Assembly: GCF_000519085.1 (NCBI RefSeq)
Contig: NZ_KI912577.1
Location: 1,989,331 to 2,053,330, forward strand
Reading direction: 5' to 3'
Origin: Methylobacterium sp. 10
GTDB taxonomy: Bacteria; Pseudomonadota; Alphaproteobacteria; Rhizobiales; Beijerinckiaceae
Length of the DNA stretch: 64,000 nucleotides
Part shown: piece by piece, positions 35,101-45,598 of the stretch
Layout of the letters: each line of letters starts with the position of its first letter
How positions within the stretch are numbered: the stretch's first letter is position 1
Notes under the pieces: generated by a model
Told to the model about the DNA's origin: nothing
Databases searched by the model: none
What the model saw: the letters and a program-made list of their open reading frames with translations, nothing else
Made by a program: the position numbers and the translations under genes

Positions 35101-35850
35101 GTGAGCAAGGGCCCGAGCCTCAGGCTCGATCGCCTGCTGGCGAATCTCGGCTACGGCTCGCGCCGGGAGATCGGCCTTCTCGCCAAGGGCGGTCTCATCG
35201 TACTCGACGGCGCGCCCCTGCGCGACGCCAACCAGCGCATCGCCGTGACCCCCGACCTGTCCGGGCGCATGGTCGTCGACGGCGATCCCCTCGATCCGCC
35301 GCCCGGCCTCGCGCTGATGATGCACAAGCCGCTAGGTGTGACCTGCTCCCACAAGGAGGCCGGCCCCCTGGTCTACGGCCTGCTGCCGGAGCGCTGGCGC
35401 CGGCGCGACCCGGCCCTATCCACCATCGGCCGCCTCGACAAGGAGACCTCCGGCCTCCTTCTCCTCACCGATGACGGGGCGCTCCTGCACAAGGTGATCT
35501 CGCCGAAATCGAACGTGGCCAAACGCTACCGCGTGGCGCTCGACCGTCCGCTCAAGGGCGATGAGGGCATGGTGCTGGGCAGCGGAGCCATGCTGCTCGA
35601 CGGCGAGGACAAGCCGCTCCTACCGGTGGAGATGGAGGTCGAGGACGAGACTCATGTGACCGTCACTCTTCACGAGGGACGCTACCATCAGGTCCGTCGC
35701 ATGTTCGCGGCGCTGGGCAACCACGTCGCCGCCCTGCATCGCGACCGGATCGGCGGCCTGACCCTGCCGGCCGACCTCGAAGCCGGCGCATACCGCATCC
35801 TCACCGAGGCCGACATTCGCGCTGTCCTGGATGCGCCCTCGGCGGCCTGA
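35101..35850 (+). CDS. 16S rRNA pseudouridine synthase, RsuA/RluB family
   Basis: This 249-residue enzyme has an N-terminal S4-like RNA-binding domain (LRLDRLLANLGYGSRREIGLL) and a pseudouridine synthase domain. The catalytic Asp is in TIGRLDKETSGLLLLT, and the C-terminal motif EGRYHQVRRMFAALGN is typical of RsuA. The length fits RsuA rather than RluB. It starts with GTG 10 bp after the RsmC-like gene. The target position (U516 in E. coli RsuA) is inferred. Confidence 0.88.
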   Translation: MSKGPSLRLDRLLANLGYGSRREIGLLAKGGLIVLDGAPLRDANQRIAVTPDLSGRMVVDGDPLDPPPGLALMMHKPLGVTCSHKEAGPLVYGLLPERWRRRDPALSTIGRLDKETSGLLLLTDDGALLHKVISPKSNVAKRYRVALDRPLKGDEGMVLGSGAMLLDGEDKPLLPVEMEVEDETHVTVTLHEGRYHQVRRMFAALGNHVAALHRDRIGGLTLPADLEAGAYRILTEADIRAVLDAPSAA

Positions 35851-36040
35851 TCGATCGATGGGCGCCACGAGCGCGACTGAACTCCCGTCATCTTGCCACG
35901 GCGGATATCCTCTGCTAAGGCCCCGCCCATTCCACACGCGGAGCCGGCCTCATGCCTGAATGAGGCGTTTCCGGTGATCGTTCCTTTCGGGGAGCGGTCG
36001 CTTCCTCCGCGGCGGCATCAACCGGAAGAGAAAAAAGATC

Positions 36041-37105
36041 ATGGCCGTTGATTTCACGATGCGTCAGCTCCTCGAAGCGGGCGCCCATTTCGGACACCAG
36101 TCCCACCGCTGGAACCCGAAGATGCAGACCTACATCTTCGGTACCCGCAACAACATCCACATCATCGATCTGGCCCAGACCGTGCCGGCCCTTCACCAGG
36201 CCCTGCAGGCCGTGAGCGACACCGTCGCCAAGGGCGGTCGCGTGCTGTTCGTCGGCACCAAGCGTCAGGCCGCCGACACGATCGCGGAAGCCGCCAAGCG
36301 TTCGGCCCAGTACTACGTCAATTCCCGCTGGCTCGGCGGCATGCTGACCAACTGGAAGACCATTTCGGGCTCGATCGCCCGTCTGCGCAAGGTCGACGAG
36401 ACCCTCGAAGGTGGCGGCCAGGGCCTCACCAAGAAGGAGCGCCTGATGCTGTCCCGTGAGAAGGACAAGCTCGAGAAGGCGCTGGGCGGCATCAAGGACA
36501 TGGGCGGCGTGCCGGACCTGCTGTTCGTGATCGACACCAACAAGGAGCAGCTCGCGATCAAGGAGGCCCAGCGCCTCGGGATCCCGGTGGCGGCCATCGT
36601 CGACACCAACTGCAACCCTGACGGCATCACCTACGTCGTTCCCGCCAACGACGATGCCGGTCGCGCGATCTCGCTCTATTGCGACCTCATCGCCCGCGCC
36701 GCCATCGACGGTATCTCCCGCGGCCAGGGCTCCAGCGGCATCGATCTCGGCGCGTCCGAGGCTCCCGTCGCCGAGGAACTCCCCCAGGAAGAGGCCGCCC
36801 TCTCTGTGGAGTCCGGTGCTCTCGATCCGGCCGACGTGGCTGCCCTCGTCGAGTCCACCGAGCATTTCGAACTGCTCTCCGCTCCCCGCGGCGCTCCGGA
36901 CGACCTGTCCAAGCTCCACGGCGCCGGTCCGCAGATCGTGCAGAAGCTCAACGATGCCGGCGTCTACCATTACTGGCAGATCGCCGCGATGACCGACGCG
37001 GAAGTCGCCAAGGTCGATGCCGACCTGAAGCTCAACGGCCGCATCAGCCGCGACGGCTGGGTCGATCAGGCCCGTGGCTTCGCCGAGGCCGCCGCCGCCG
37101 CCTGA
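36041..37105 (+). CDS. rpsB: 30S ribosomal protein S2
   Basis: This 354-residue protein starts [28 protein letters not shown] and contains the [14 protein letters not shown] motif. It is longer than E. coli S2 (241) because of an alphaproteobacterial C-terminal extension, which includes an acidic linker (about 240-280) and a helix-hairpin-helix-like [21 protein letters not shown] segment. It is the first gene of the rpsB-tsf-pyrH-frr-uppS-cdsA-dxr cluster. Confidence 0.97.
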   Translation: MAVDFTMRQLLEAGAHFGHQSHRWNPKMQTYIFGTRNNIHIIDLAQTVPALHQALQAVSDTVAKGGRVLFVGTKRQAADTIAEAAKRSAQYYVNSRWLGGMLTNWKTISGSIARLRKVDETLEGGGQGLTKKERLMLSREKDKLEKALGGIKDMGGVPDLLFVIDTNKEQLAIKEAQRLGIPVAAIVDTNCNPDGITYVVPANDDAGRAISLYCDLIARAAIDGISRGQGSSGIDLGASEAPVAEELPQEEAALSVESGALDPADVAALVESTEHFELLSAPRGAPDDLSKLHGAGPQIVQKLNDAGVYHYWQIAAMTDAEVAKVDADLKLNGRISRDGWVDQARGFAEAAAAA

Positions 37106-37163
37106 TCGCACAGGCATCCCGGCGACGGGATGCCGCCGATTGACGTCGAACACCCATCCACGA

Positions 37164-37196
37164 AGCCCGGCGCTGACCCTAGCGTCGGGCTCCTTT
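37164..37196 (+). terminator. Hairpin between rpsB and tsf
   Basis: AGCCCGGCGCT (37164-37174) pairs with AGCGTCGGGCT (37181-37191, one mismatch), with a short loop, followed by CCTTT. The T-run is weak, so partial termination or attenuation of tsf read-through is more likely than full termination. Confidence 0.55.
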
Positions 37197-37230
37197 ATCA
37201 TTTGAGACAGACCCGAAGAGAGGACTCGCC

Positions 37231-38154
37231 ATGGCCAACATCACCGCCGCACTGGTGAAAGAGCTCCGCGAAAAGACCGGCGCGGGCATGATGGACTGCA
37301 AGGGCGCACTCAACGAGACGGACGGCGACATCGAAGCCGCGGTCGACTGGCTGCGCAAGAAGGGCCTCGCCAAGGCCGCCAAGAAGGCCGGCCGCGTCGC
37401 CGCCGAGGGTCTCGTGGCCGTCGAATCGTCGGGCCATCACGCGGCCATCGTCGAGGTGAATTCCGAGACCGACTTCGTCGCCCGCAACGACAGCTTCCAG
37501 GGCTTCGCCCGCGAGGCCGCCAAGCTCGCCCTCGACACCGACGGCTCGTTGGAAGGCCTCGAGGCCGCTCACTTCCCCGGTAGCTCCACCACGGTGAAGG
37601 AGACGCTCTCCAGCCTCATCGCCACCATCGGCGAGAACATGACCCTGCGCCGCGTCGCCAAGCTCGACGTGACCAAGGGCGTGATCGCGTCCTACGTCCA
37701 TGCCCAGGTCGCCGACGGCCTCGGCAAGATCGGCGTGCTGGTGGCTCTCGAATCGGAGGGCGACGTGGACGTTCTCTCCACCCTCGGCCGTCAGATCGCC
37801 ATGCACGTCGCGGCCACCAACCCGGTGGCCCTGGACGCGGCCGGCGTCGATCAGGCCGTGCTGGAGCGCGAGAGCAACATCCTGCGCGAGAAGAACGCCG
37901 GCAAGCCGGACCACGTGCTCGCCAAGATCGTCGAGAGCGGCCTGAAGAGCTACTACAAGGAGGTCACCCTCCTGGAGCAGCCCTTCGTCCATGACGGCTC
38001 CAAGACGATCACGCAGGTGCTGAAGGAAGCCGAGGGCAAGGCCGGTGCGCCGGTCAAGCTCACGGCCTTCGTGCGCTACGCCCTCGGCGAGGGCATCGAG
38101 AAGGAAGAGGCTCCCGATTTCGCCACCGAAGTCGCGGCCGCCGCCCGCGGCTGA
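37231..38154 (+). CDS. tsf: Elongation factor Ts
   Basis: This 307-residue protein is the guanine nucleotide exchange factor for EF-Tu. The N-terminal UBA-like domain reads [24 protein letters not shown]. The core has [10 protein letters not shown] and the coiled-coil to C-terminal domain contains [17 protein letters not shown]. Length and motifs are canonical. It follows rpsB as in most bacteria; a terminator-like hairpin separates them. Confidence 0.97.
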   Translation: MANITAALVKELREKTGAGMMDCKGALNETDGDIEAAVDWLRKKGLAKAAKKAGRVAAEGLVAVESSGHHAAIVEVNSETDFVARNDSFQGFAREAAKLALDTDGSLEGLEAAHFPGSSTTVKETLSSLIATIGENMTLRRVAKLDVTKGVIASYVHAQVADGLGKIGVLVALESEGDVDVLSTLGRQIAMHVAATNPVALDAAGVDQAVLERESNILREKNAGKPDHVLAKIVESGLKSYYKEVTLLEQPFVHDGSKTITQVLKEAEGKAGAPVKLTAFVRYALGEGIEKEEAPDFATEVAAAARG

Positions 38155-38395
38155 CGCTGCCTTCGATCCGAGACGAGTCTTCATGTGGGACGGGTGGCGG
38201 CAGCGATGCCGGCGCCCGTTTCGCGTTTCCGGTCCCACGGCCTCGTAGCGTCTCTCCACAGCTTTGGGCACGTGAGGGGGGATGACGCGCTAACGGCGTC
38301 CTGCCTCTCGACCTTCGCGACCGCCTTGCGATAGACAGCGGACACTTCCGATTGGATCGTTCGGCCTTGCGCCGGTGCTCAAGGGGACTGGCGCC

Positions 38396-39118
38396 ATGTC
38401 GAAGACCAAACCGTTTCGCCGCGTGCTCGTGAAACTGTCGGGCGAGGCCCTGGCCGCCCCGGACGGGTATTGGCTGCATCCCCCGCTCCTGGCGGCCCTG
38501 GCGGACGATATCGCCAAGACCCTGGAGGCCGGCTTCCAGGTCGCCCTGGTGGTCGGCGGCGGCAACATGATCCGGGGCGCGCGCATCTCGTCGGCGGGCT
38601 GGATCGACCGGGCCACCGGCGACTCGCTGGGCATGATCGCCACGGTGATGAACTCCCTCGCCCTGGAAACGGCGCTCAATGCCGCCGGCGTGCCCGCCCG
38701 CACCATGTCCGCCGTGTCGATGCCGACCATCTGCGAGACCTATGCGCGCCAGCCGGCCTTGCACCATCTCGACAAGGGCCAGGTCGTCGTTCTCGCCGGC
38801 GGCACCGGCAACCCGTATTTCACCACCGACACTGCCGCCGTCCTGCGCGCGGCCGAACTGCGCTGCGGAGCCGTGCTCAAGGCGACGCAGGTGGACGGGG
38901 TGTATTCGGCCGATCCGAAGAAGGACCCGTCGGCGGTACGTTTCGATCGCCTGACCCATGACGATGCCATCGCCCGCGATCTCAAGATCATGGATACCGC
39001 TGCTTTCGCTCTCGCCCGCGAAAGCCGCATCTCCATCGTGGTCGGCTCGGTCCATCCTCCGAGTTCGGTGACCGCGATCCTCACCGGGAACGCTCCTTCG
39101 ACGCATGTCGTGCCCTGA
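38396..39118 (+). CDS. pyrH: UMP kinase
   Basis: This 240-residue amino-acid-kinase-fold enzyme phosphorylates UMP to UDP. Motifs are RVLVKLSGEAL, VVGGGNMIRG, VVLAGGTGNPYFTTDT and the QVDGVYSADPKKDPSA loop. ATG 38396 is preferred; a GTG at 38375 is in frame. It lies 240 bp after tsf, in a spacer without recognisable genes. In most relatives frr follows directly; here a BLUF gene intervenes. Confidence 0.96.
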   Translation: MSKTKPFRRVLVKLSGEALAAPDGYWLHPPLLAALADDIAKTLEAGFQVALVVGGGNMIRGARISSAGWIDRATGDSLGMIATVMNSLALETALNAAGVPARTMSAVSMPTICETYARQPALHHLDKGQVVVLAGGTGNPYFTTDTAAVLRAAELRCGAVLKATQVDGVYSADPKKDPSAVRFDRLTHDDAIARDLKIMDTAAFALARESRISIVVGSVHPPSSVTAILTGNAPSTHVVP

Positions 39119-39279
39119 CGGTACCCTATCTCAAGTATCGGGTTGGCGGTTCCGAGTTGATGCACGGCGGTCGTTCAGTCGATCGCTCGCTTTCAGCATC
39201 AGGGTTTCTTGAGGAATTTAGGTCGTCCTGGGAAAGGGAACGCCTGCCGCTCGCCCGAAGCGGCTACCGAGCATAGTCG

Positions 39280-39765
39280 ATGCCCTTGTCGCAGATCGTT
39301 TTCTATAGCCGGAATCTCGTGAAGCTGACGGGTGGTTCGATGCGCGACATGGTCAGGGACATCCTGGCCTCCTGCAGCCGCTACGATCGCGCGTCCGGCA
39401 TGACCGGAGCCCTCGTGTTCAACGAGGATTTTTTCCTCCAGGCCATGGAGGGCGAGGCATCGACGATCTCGGAGCAGCTCTGGAATGTGGCGGCGGACAG
39501 CCGTCACAGTGGCATGGTCCTCGTCTCGGCCGCCCCGGTGCAACAGCGGTCGTTGGGGGGATGGACGGTGGGCTATGCCGGCCGTTCGGAGGCTCTCAAC
39601 GCCCTCTATCTCCAATACGGTTCCACCGCGAAGTTCGACCCCACGGAGATGTCGGCGGCGGCCATCATCGCCCTGCTCCGGGCGTTCACGGAGCTCGATG
39701 CGAGCCATTTCGTGCAGCGCTCGGGCCAGCCGGGGATCGTGGCGATGAAGCCGGTCGCGCGATAG
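39280..39765 (+). CDS. BLUF-domain blue-light sensor, stand-alone
   Basis: This 161-residue protein consists of one BLUF domain and a short helical tail. Expected FAD-pocket residues are Tyr9 (VFYSR), Gln54 (FFLQAMEG) and Trp95 (GGWTVGYAG). The conserved Asn that hydrogen-bonds flavin is replaced by Asp36 in YDRASGMTG. The family senses blue light through a Tyr-Gln-flavin hydrogen-bond switch. There is no output domain, so it would act through a partner. It sits between pyrH and frr on the same strand, with 151-161 bp spacers on each side, interrupting a conserved gene pair. Confidence 0.88.
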   Translation: MPLSQIVFYSRNLVKLTGGSMRDMVRDILASCSRYDRASGMTGALVFNEDFFLQAMEGEASTISEQLWNVAADSRHSGMVLVSAAPVQQRSLGGWTVGYAGRSEALNALYLQYGSTAKFDPTEMSAAAIIALLRAFTELDASHFVQRSGQPGIVAMKPVAR

Positions 39766-39916
39766 GCCGATCGCGAACCACGCTCGCACCGGCGATTTGA
39801 TCCGCCGCAGCTGCGAACGCCATTTGCGACCTGTCGGATTTTGGTTCATTGAGGCCGCACGCACGGGCCCCGGCGGCCCAACGCCCTTTCTCCCTAATTT
39901 CGTCGGGACACACAGT

Positions 39917-40480
39917 ATGGCGACCCCAGAGTTCGACCTGAACGATATCAAGCGCCGGATGCAGGGCGCCGTGAGCGCATTGTCGAAGGATCTCGGCTCC
40001 CTGCGCACCGGACGAGCCACTCCGAGCATCCTCGATCCGATCAACGTCGATGCCTACGGGTCGTCGATGCCGATGGCCCAGGTCGCCACGGTGAGCGTGC
40101 CCGAACCGCGCCTCCTGTCGATCTCGGTCTGGGACCGGAGCATGGTCGCCGCCGTGGAAAAGGCCATCCGCGAATCCGATCTCGGGCTGAATCCCCAGAC
40201 CGAAGGCCAGACCATCCGCCTGCGCGTGCCGGAGATGAACGAGCAGCGGCGCAAGGAAATGGTCAAGGTCGCCCATAAATACACCGAGGAGGCCCGTGTC
40301 GCGGTCCGCCACGTCCGCCGCGATGCGCTCGACCATCTCAAGAAGCTCGAGAAGGACAGCGCCATCAGCGAGGACGACGAGAAGCGTCAGGCCACCGAGG
40401 TGCAGAAGGTGACCGACCAGCACATCGCCGAGATCGACGGCGTTCTCGCCTCGAAGGAAAAGGAAATCATGCAGGTCTAG
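39917..40480 (+). CDS. frr: Ribosome recycling factor
   Basis: This 187-residue protein releases the 70S ribosome from mRNA together with EF-G. The sequence starts [19 protein letters not shown] and contains the canonical [13 protein letters not shown], then [22 protein letters not shown] 39917 is chosen by the domain start; the frame is open upstream but unlike RRF. uppS follows after 13 bp. Confidence 0.97.
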   Translation: MATPEFDLNDIKRRMQGAVSALSKDLGSLRTGRATPSILDPINVDAYGSSMPMAQVATVSVPEPRLLSISVWDRSMVAAVEKAIRESDLGLNPQTEGQTIRLRVPEMNEQRRKEMVKVAHKYTEEARVAVRHVRRDALDHLKKLEKDSAISEDDEKRQATEVQKVTDQHIAEIDGVLASKEKEIMQV

Positions 40481-40493
40481 GTTTCGGACAGGT

Positions 40494-41375
40494 ATGGAAT
40501 CGACGGAATCAGGGACGGGGAGAAGCGCGTTGGGTCGCTCAGAGGGCGCGCGTCAGATCGAGGTATCTGCGGCCGGGGATAGGGATGCGGCCGCTGCCAC
40601 GGTCGGCCTCGCCTCGCGCGATGCCGCGCCGTCGGGGTCCGGCCCGTCACCCGTCACCCGTCCGGCGGCGCCCGCCCATGTGGCCATCATCATGGATGGT
40701 AACGGCCGCTGGGCTGCGCGCCGCGGTCTGCCGCGCGTCGAGGGGCATCGCCGGGGCGTCGAGGCCGTCCGCCGCGCAGTCCGTTCCGCGATCGAACTCG
40801 GCGTCTCCTATCTGACGATCTACAGCTTCTCCTCCGAGAACTGGCGCCGGCCGCCGGCCGAGATCGCCGATCTCATGGGCCTGCTGAAGCTTTTCGTGCG
40901 GCGCGACCTCGCCGAGCTTCACGGCAACAACGTCCGCGTCAGGATCATCGGTGCCCGGGAGGGCCTGAGCGCCGATATCGCCGCGCTCCTCGACGAAGCC
41001 GAGGCGCGGACACGCGGCAATACCGGGCTCACCCTGGTGATCGCCTTCAATTACGGTGGGCGGCAGGAAATCCTGCGGGCGGTGCGGACCCTGGCCCAGG
41101 CCGTGGCCGACGGGCGGATGAGCCCCGCCGAGATCGGCCTCGAAGCCATCAGCCAGGCCCTCGACACCACCGGCATCCCCGATCCCGACCTCGTCATCCG
41201 GACATCCGGCGAGCAGCGCCTGTCGAACTTTCTCACATGGCAGACGGCCTATGCCGAATACGTGATCGTGCCGGAATTCTGGCCGGATTTCGATCACGCC
41301 TGCTTCCATGCGGCCATCGACGAGTATCATCGTCGCGACCGCCGCTTCGGCGGCCTCAGCGGCAAGGCCGGGTGA
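40494..41375 (+). CDS. uppS: Undecaprenyl diphosphate synthase (isoprenyl transferase)
   Basis: This 293-residue cis-prenyltransferase makes the C55 carrier lipid of peptidoglycan and LPS synthesis. The catalytic Asp lies in [10 protein letters not shown] (about residues 66-75). Other motifs are [15 protein letters not shown] and the C-terminal [19 protein letters not shown]. An N-terminal extension of about 60 residues, rich in Ala, Gly and Ser, precedes the domain and may mark a later true start. The stop overlaps the cdsA start by one base. Confidence 0.95.
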   Translation: MESTESGTGRSALGRSEGARQIEVSAAGDRDAAAATVGLASRDAAPSGSGPSPVTRPAAPAHVAIIMDGNGRWAARRGLPRVEGHRRGVEAVRRAVRSAIELGVSYLTIYSFSSENWRRPPAEIADLMGLLKLFVRRDLAELHGNNVRVRIIGAREGLSADIAALLDEAEARTRGNTGLTLVIAFNYGGRQEILRAVRTLAQAVADGRMSPAEIGLEAISQALDTTGIPDPDLVIRTSGEQRLSNFLTWQTAYAEYVIVPEFWPDFDHACFHAAIDEYHRRDRRFGGLSGKAG

Positions 41376-42241
41376 TGGTCTCGCCCGGCGACGCGGCGTC
41401 CGCGCCGAGGCGTGGCCCCCTCGGCGGCCGCGAGTTTCAGCTTCGTACCGCATCGGCCATCGTGCTGGCGACCATCGTGCTCACCACGCTGTTCCTCGGC
41501 GGGTGGGCCTTCGCCGCCATCTGGCTCATCGCCGGCATCGTCTTCGCGGGCGAATGGATCACGATCAGCCGGATCGCGCCGCTCAGGCCCGCCGTGGCGA
41601 TCACGGGCCTGGGGCTGGCCGGCCTCGCGCTCTGCCTGCGCCTCGATGCATCGCTATCGATCTGGCTCGCGCTCGCCATCGTCACCCTCGTGGCACTCGT
41701 CGTCACCGTGCGGGATTCGGGCGGGCGGGGCCGCATCGTCATCGGTTTCCTCAGCGCCGCCGTTCTGGCCCTGGTTCCCCCGGCTTTGCGCGACGATCCC
41801 GCCATCGGTATCTTCGGGCCCGCCTGGATGTTCGCCGTGGTCTGGTCCACCGACATCGTCGCCTACATCACCGGCCGGACGTTCGGCGGGCCGAAGCTGA
41901 TGCCGTCGGTGAGCCCCAAGAAGACGTGGTCGGGCTCCCTCGGCGGCCTCGCGGCGGGTATCGCTGCCGGCACCCTGCTGGTGATGGCCGCCCGCTCGCA
42001 GGGGTGGAGCACCCTCGCCGACGGCAACCTCGCCGTGGTCGCGCTCACCAGTGCCGTCGCCTCCATCCTGAGCCAGGCCGGCGATCTCGCCGAATCAGGC
42101 CTGAAGCGGCATTACGGCGTGAAGGATTCGGGCCGTTCGATCCCGGGCCATGGCGGTGTCATGGATCGCCTCGACGGCTTCTTCGCCGTGGCCGTCCTCG
42201 CCGGCCTCTATCTCATCGCCCACCACTTAGGCGTGGTCTGA
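41375..42241 (+). CDS. cdsA: Phosphatidate cytidylyltransferase
   Basis: This 288-residue integral membrane enzyme makes CDP-diacylglycerol for phospholipid synthesis. About seven transmembrane helices are visible. The family signature near the C-terminus is clear: SPKKTWSGSLGGLAAG, then GDLAESGLKRHYGVKDSGRSIPGHGGVMDRLDG. The start ATG overlaps the uppS stop (TGATG). dxr follows after 13 bp. Confidence 0.95.
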   Translation: MVSPGDAASAPRRGPLGGREFQLRTASAIVLATIVLTTLFLGGWAFAAIWLIAGIVFAGEWITISRIAPLRPAVAITGLGLAGLALCLRLDASLSIWLALAIVTLVALVVTVRDSGGRGRIVIGFLSAAVLALVPPALRDDPAIGIFGPAWMFAVVWSTDIVAYITGRTFGGPKLMPSVSPKKTWSGSLGGLAAGIAAGTLLVMAARSQGWSTLADGNLAVVALTSAVASILSQAGDLAESGLKRHYGVKDSGRSIPGHGGVMDRLDGFFAVAVLAGLYLIAHHLGVV

Positions 42242-42254
42242 AGGAATCGATCCG

Positions 42255-43424
42255 TTGACCCATACCGTCACCATTCTCGGCGCCACCGGGTCAATCGGTC
42301 GTTCCACAACGGACCTGCTGGCCCAGCACCCAGAGCGGTTCCGGATCGGCGCCCTCGTCGGCGGTCGCGACGCCGCGGCGCTGGCCAAGCTCGCCCGCGA
42401 GATCGGGGCCGACTTTGCGGCTTTGGCCGATGAGAGCCAGGGGCCGGCCCTGCGCGAGGCGCTCTCCGGCACCGGCATCGCCAACGGGGCGGGGGAGGGC
42501 GCCGTCCTCGAAGCCGTGGCCCGTGACGCGGACATCGTCGTGGCGGCGGTGAGCGGCGCGGCAGGCTTGCGCCCGACCCATGCCGCCCTGCGCCTCGGCC
42601 GCACGGTGGCGCTGGCCAACAAGGAGAGCCTCGTCTGCGCCGGCGACGCTTTCATGCGCGACGCCGCGCGGTTCAAGGCGACGCTGCTGCCCGTCGATTC
42701 CGAGCACAATGCCCTGGCCCAGGCTCTCGGCGATGGCCGGGTCTCGGACGTGACCAAGATGACGATCACCGCCTCCGGCGGCCCGTTTCGCACCTGGACG
42801 CGGGAGCGCATCGCGGCGGCTTCGCCGACGGAAGCGGCGGCTCATCCGACCTGGTCGATGGGGATGAAGATCAACATCGATTCGGCGTCGCTCATGAACA
42901 AGGGCCTCGAGCTCATCGAGGCGCATCACCTGTTCGCCATCGAGGCCGAGCGCCTCGACGTGATCGTGCATCCGCAATCCATCGTGCACGGCCTCATCAC
43001 CTGGCGCGACGGCGCCGTGACGGCGGGTCTCGCCATGCCGGACATGCGTGTCCCTATCGCCCATTGCCTCGGCCTCGGCGACCGCCTGACCATCGAGCGG
43101 GGACGCTCCCTCGACCTCGCCTCTGTCGGCAGCCTCACCTTCGAGGCGGCGGACGAGGCACGCTTCCCCTGCCTGCGCATCGCCCGCGCCGCGCTCGCGG
43201 AGGGCGGGGCCGCGCCGACGGTAATGAACGCCGCCAACGAGATCGCGGTGGCCGCCTTCATCCGCGGCGAGATCGGCTTCTACGGCATCGCCGAGCTGGT
43301 TGAGCGGGCGTGCGAGCATTTCGCGCCCGAGTATCGCAGCGCGCCGGCGGACGTGGACGAGGCACTGGCCATCGACGCCCATGTCCGCTCGTGGAGCGCC
43401 AAGGCGCTGCCGTCTGCCGCCTGA
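42255..43424 (+). CDS. dxr: 1-deoxy-D-xylulose 5-phosphate reductoisomerase
   Basis: This 389-residue enzyme is the second step of the MEP isoprenoid pathway. The NADPH motif is GATGSIGRST (residues 9-18). The metal/substrate residues lie in LPVDSEHNAL and ITASGGPFRTW, and the late NEIAVAAFIRGEIGFYGI helix is intact. The start codon is TTG at 42255, with a nearby AGGAATC, which is the only start that keeps the Rossmann motif at its usual position. It is the last gene before the inserted efflux block. Confidence 0.96.
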   Translation: MTHTVTILGATGSIGRSTTDLLAQHPERFRIGALVGGRDAAALAKLAREIGADFAALADESQGPALREALSGTGIANGAGEGAVLEAVARDADIVVAAVSGAAGLRPTHAALRLGRTVALANKESLVCAGDAFMRDAARFKATLLPVDSEHNALAQALGDGRVSDVTKMTITASGGPFRTWTRERIAAASPTEAAAHPTWSMGMKINIDSASLMNKGLELIEAHHLFAIEAERLDVIVHPQSIVHGLITWRDGAVTAGLAMPDMRVPIAHCLGLGDRLTIERGRSLDLASVGSLTFEAADEARFPCLRIARAALAEGGAAPTVMNAANEIAVAAFIRGEIGFYGIAELVERACEHFAPEYRSAPADVDEALAIDAHVRSWSAKALPSAA

Positions 43425-43539
43425 GCCTCCGGCATAACAGGGCGAAGCGCGGTTTCGCCGTCATCGGCCAGAGAATGGCGAGCATGGCGGCGAAGGCGAG
43501 GATACTACCAACGTAGGAAGTCGACGTGATCCATCGGTG

Positions 43540-44838
43540 TCAGCGCTCGTCGGCCAACGCACAGGCCACGAGGGCCAGCATCGCCCCGGGCAGGGTCTTG
43601 AGATAGGCGCCGAGGGGATCGAGCCAGAGGCCGGCGGCGATGGCCGAGCCGAAGAAAAGATAGATCCCCGTCATCGCCGCCATGCCGAGGGCGGCGAGCG
43701 GCATGGTGCGCCTCACCAGGATCGCCGCCCCCAGCGCCACATCGACGAGGATGCCGGCGAGCACCGTGACCCGCGCGGTCGCTGCATCGATGCCGTGCGC
43801 GGTCATGGCCGCCATGGCAGCGTCGAGATGCGTCAGGGCGATCAGCCCCGAGAGTAGCCAGAACAGTGAGAGCGTGGCCAGGATTGCCGGCTTCAGGAGC
43901 CACAACCGCCCGAACCAGCGCTCCTGCACACCGGACGGCATCCGCCGAAGGCTTTCCGACAGGGAGGAAAGGGGGGAACCGGCGACACGCTTCCAGGCGG
44001 ATGGGTCGCCGCCGATGCCGGCCTCGATCTGGCGCAGAGCCGTGGTGCGGATGGGAGTTCGCCAGCCGAGGCGGCCCACGAGATCGCCCACCCGGAAGCC
44101 GACGCTCAGAAGCCAGGACGGGACCGGCAGCGCGAGCCGGGCCGGAGGGTGCCCGAGCCAGGCGCGGTAGGCCGCGACGATGTCCGGCAGGGTGCGGCCG
44201 TGCTCCTCGACGAGGTCGTAGCGCGCCCGCATGGCGATCCCTCCCTCCACCGCGAGAAGGACCGCCCCCGCCACGTCATCCACATGGACGGTCTGGATCG
44301 GACGGAGGGAGCGCATCCCCAGGAAGGCCACCGGAAGCGATCCCAATCCGCGGATCAGGCCGGTGGCGCCGTAGGAAACCGGCGCGAGAACGAGGCCGGG
44401 CCTCAGGATCACCCAGTCGAGACCGAGGGCGGCCAGGGCAGCGTCGGCCTCGGCCTTGCTGCGCAGGAATTCGGTGGGGGCGTCGTGCGAGGCTCCCACC
44501 GCTGAGACCTGGACGACGCGCAGGACGCCCACCGTCCGGCAACATGCGAACAGGGCGCGCATGGCAACCTCCTGCACGGCGCGGACATCATCGTGCGGGC
44601 CGTCGTGCAGGGCGCCCGAGCAATTCACCACGGCATCGAATCCGGTCAGGACCGTGGTCCAATTCTCCGGTGCGACGAGTCTAGCAATATCGCGTTCGAT
44701 CCAGTCGGCATCGGGATGACGCCATCGCGCCGCCGAGACGTTCCGCCCCAGGCCCGTCACCGCATGCCCGGCGGCGAGGCAGCGGGAGACCACCGCCGAG
44801 CCGATGAGGCCGTAGCCTCCCAGAACCAGGATTCGCAT
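43540..44838 (-). CDS. SDR (atypical) with C-terminal DoxX-like membrane domain
   Basis: This 432-residue fusion has an N-terminal atypical short-chain dehydrogenase domain (RILVLGGYGLIGSAVV, then FDAVVNCSGAL and a SKAEADAALAALGLDWVILRPG stretch) that lacks a standard YxxxK pair. The C-terminal 130 residues form about four transmembrane helices of the DoxX/SURF4-like type (SLFWLLSGLIALT to LYLFFGSAIAAGLW). Such fusions occur in proteobacteria and are often annotated as NAD(P)H-binding proteins. It is downstream of the TetR gene, 91 bp away on the same strand, and may share its transcript. Confidence 0.8.
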   Translation of the reverse strand: MRILVLGGYGLIGSAVVSRCLAAGHAVTGLGRNVSAARWRHPDADWIERDIARLVAPENWTTVLTGFDAVVNCSGALHDGPHDDVRAVQEVAMRALFACCRTVGVLRVVQVSAVGASHDAPTEFLRSKAEADAALAALGLDWVILRPGLVLAPVSYGATGLIRGLGSLPVAFLGMRSLRPIQTVHVDDVAGAVLLAVEGGIAMRARYDLVEEHGRTLPDIVAAYRAWLGHPPARLALPVPSWLLSVGFRVGDLVGRLGWRTPIRTTALRQIEAGIGGDPSAWKRVAGSPLSSLSESLRRMPSGVQERWFGRLWLLKPAILATLSLFWLLSGLIALTHLDAAMAAMTAHGIDAATARVTVLAGILVDVALGAAILVRRTMPLAALGMAAMTGIYLFFGSAIAAGLWLDPLGAYLKTLPGAMLALVACALADER

Positions 44839-44929
44839 CTCTCGGTGACCTGCCGCTCCGGTCGCGTCTCGAGTCACCCTTGCCCAGTTTGCCTGAATCG
44901 ACCGTAACCGTTCGCGAGGCGCCGCCTCC

Positions 44930-45586
44930 TCAGTCCTCGGGCCCGTAGGCCGCGAAGAACACGCGGATGGCTTCGCTCACGCGGGGACCGATCTCGGCTT
45001 CCGTCACCGGACTACCCGCCGCGAAGAGCAGGCGCGTCAGCAGCCCGGCCTGGCACAGGTGCAGGAAATGCTTGGCCGCGAGTTCGGTATCCGCGCGGCG
45101 CATGCGGCCCGTAGCGACCTGACGGTCGAGATAGGCGGCGAGCCTCGCGACTCCCTGCGCCGGGCCGGCCTCGTAGAAGGCCTGTCCGAATCGGGGAAAC
45201 TTCTCCGTGGCTCCGATCACCATGCGGATGATCGCCACGTGGTCCGGACGGATCATGTGGACGAGGTAGGTCCGGCCCAGCCGGGTGAGGACCCCGCGCA
45301 CGTCGGGATCGTCGGCATCGAGCTGGAACAGGGCTTCGGCGAGGCCGCGCTTCTCTTCCAGCGTCAGCGCCTCGAATAGCGCCTCCTTGCTGTCGAAATA
45401 GACGTAGAGCGTACCCTTCGACACGCCCGCCACCTTGGCGATCTCGCCCATGCTGGCGCCGTCGAAGCCGGCGGACATGAAGACCGAACGTGCGCCATCG
45501 AGAATCTGCCGGCGCTTATCCGTTTCCGCCGTCTGCCGCGTGCCCGTCCTGTCGAGCGCCGGAGGATCCGCTCCGCCTGCTGCCAT
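44930..45586 (-). CDS. TetR/AcrR family repressor of the adjacent efflux genes
   Basis: This 218-residue regulator has an N-terminal TetR helix-turn-helix (RRQILDGARSVFMSAGFDGASMGEIAKVAGVSKGTLYVYFDSKEALFEAL) and a ligand domain of the TetR_C type. ATG 45586 is chosen because a GGAGGA site lies 8 bp upstream. It is divergent from emrA, and the intergenic region carries two palindromes that are likely its operators. Ligand unknown. Confidence 0.92.
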   Translation of the reverse strand: MAAGGADPPALDRTGTRQTAETDKRRQILDGARSVFMSAGFDGASMGEIAKVAGVSKGTLYVYFDSKEALFEALTLEEKRGLAEALFQLDADDPDVRGVLTRLGRTYLVHMIRPDHVAIIRMVIGATEKFPRFGQAFYEAGPAQGVARLAAYLDRQVATGRMRRADTELAAKHFLHLCQAGLLTRLLFAAGSPVTEAEIGPRVSEAIRVFFAAYGPED

Positions 45587-45598
45587 TGTTTCCTCCGA

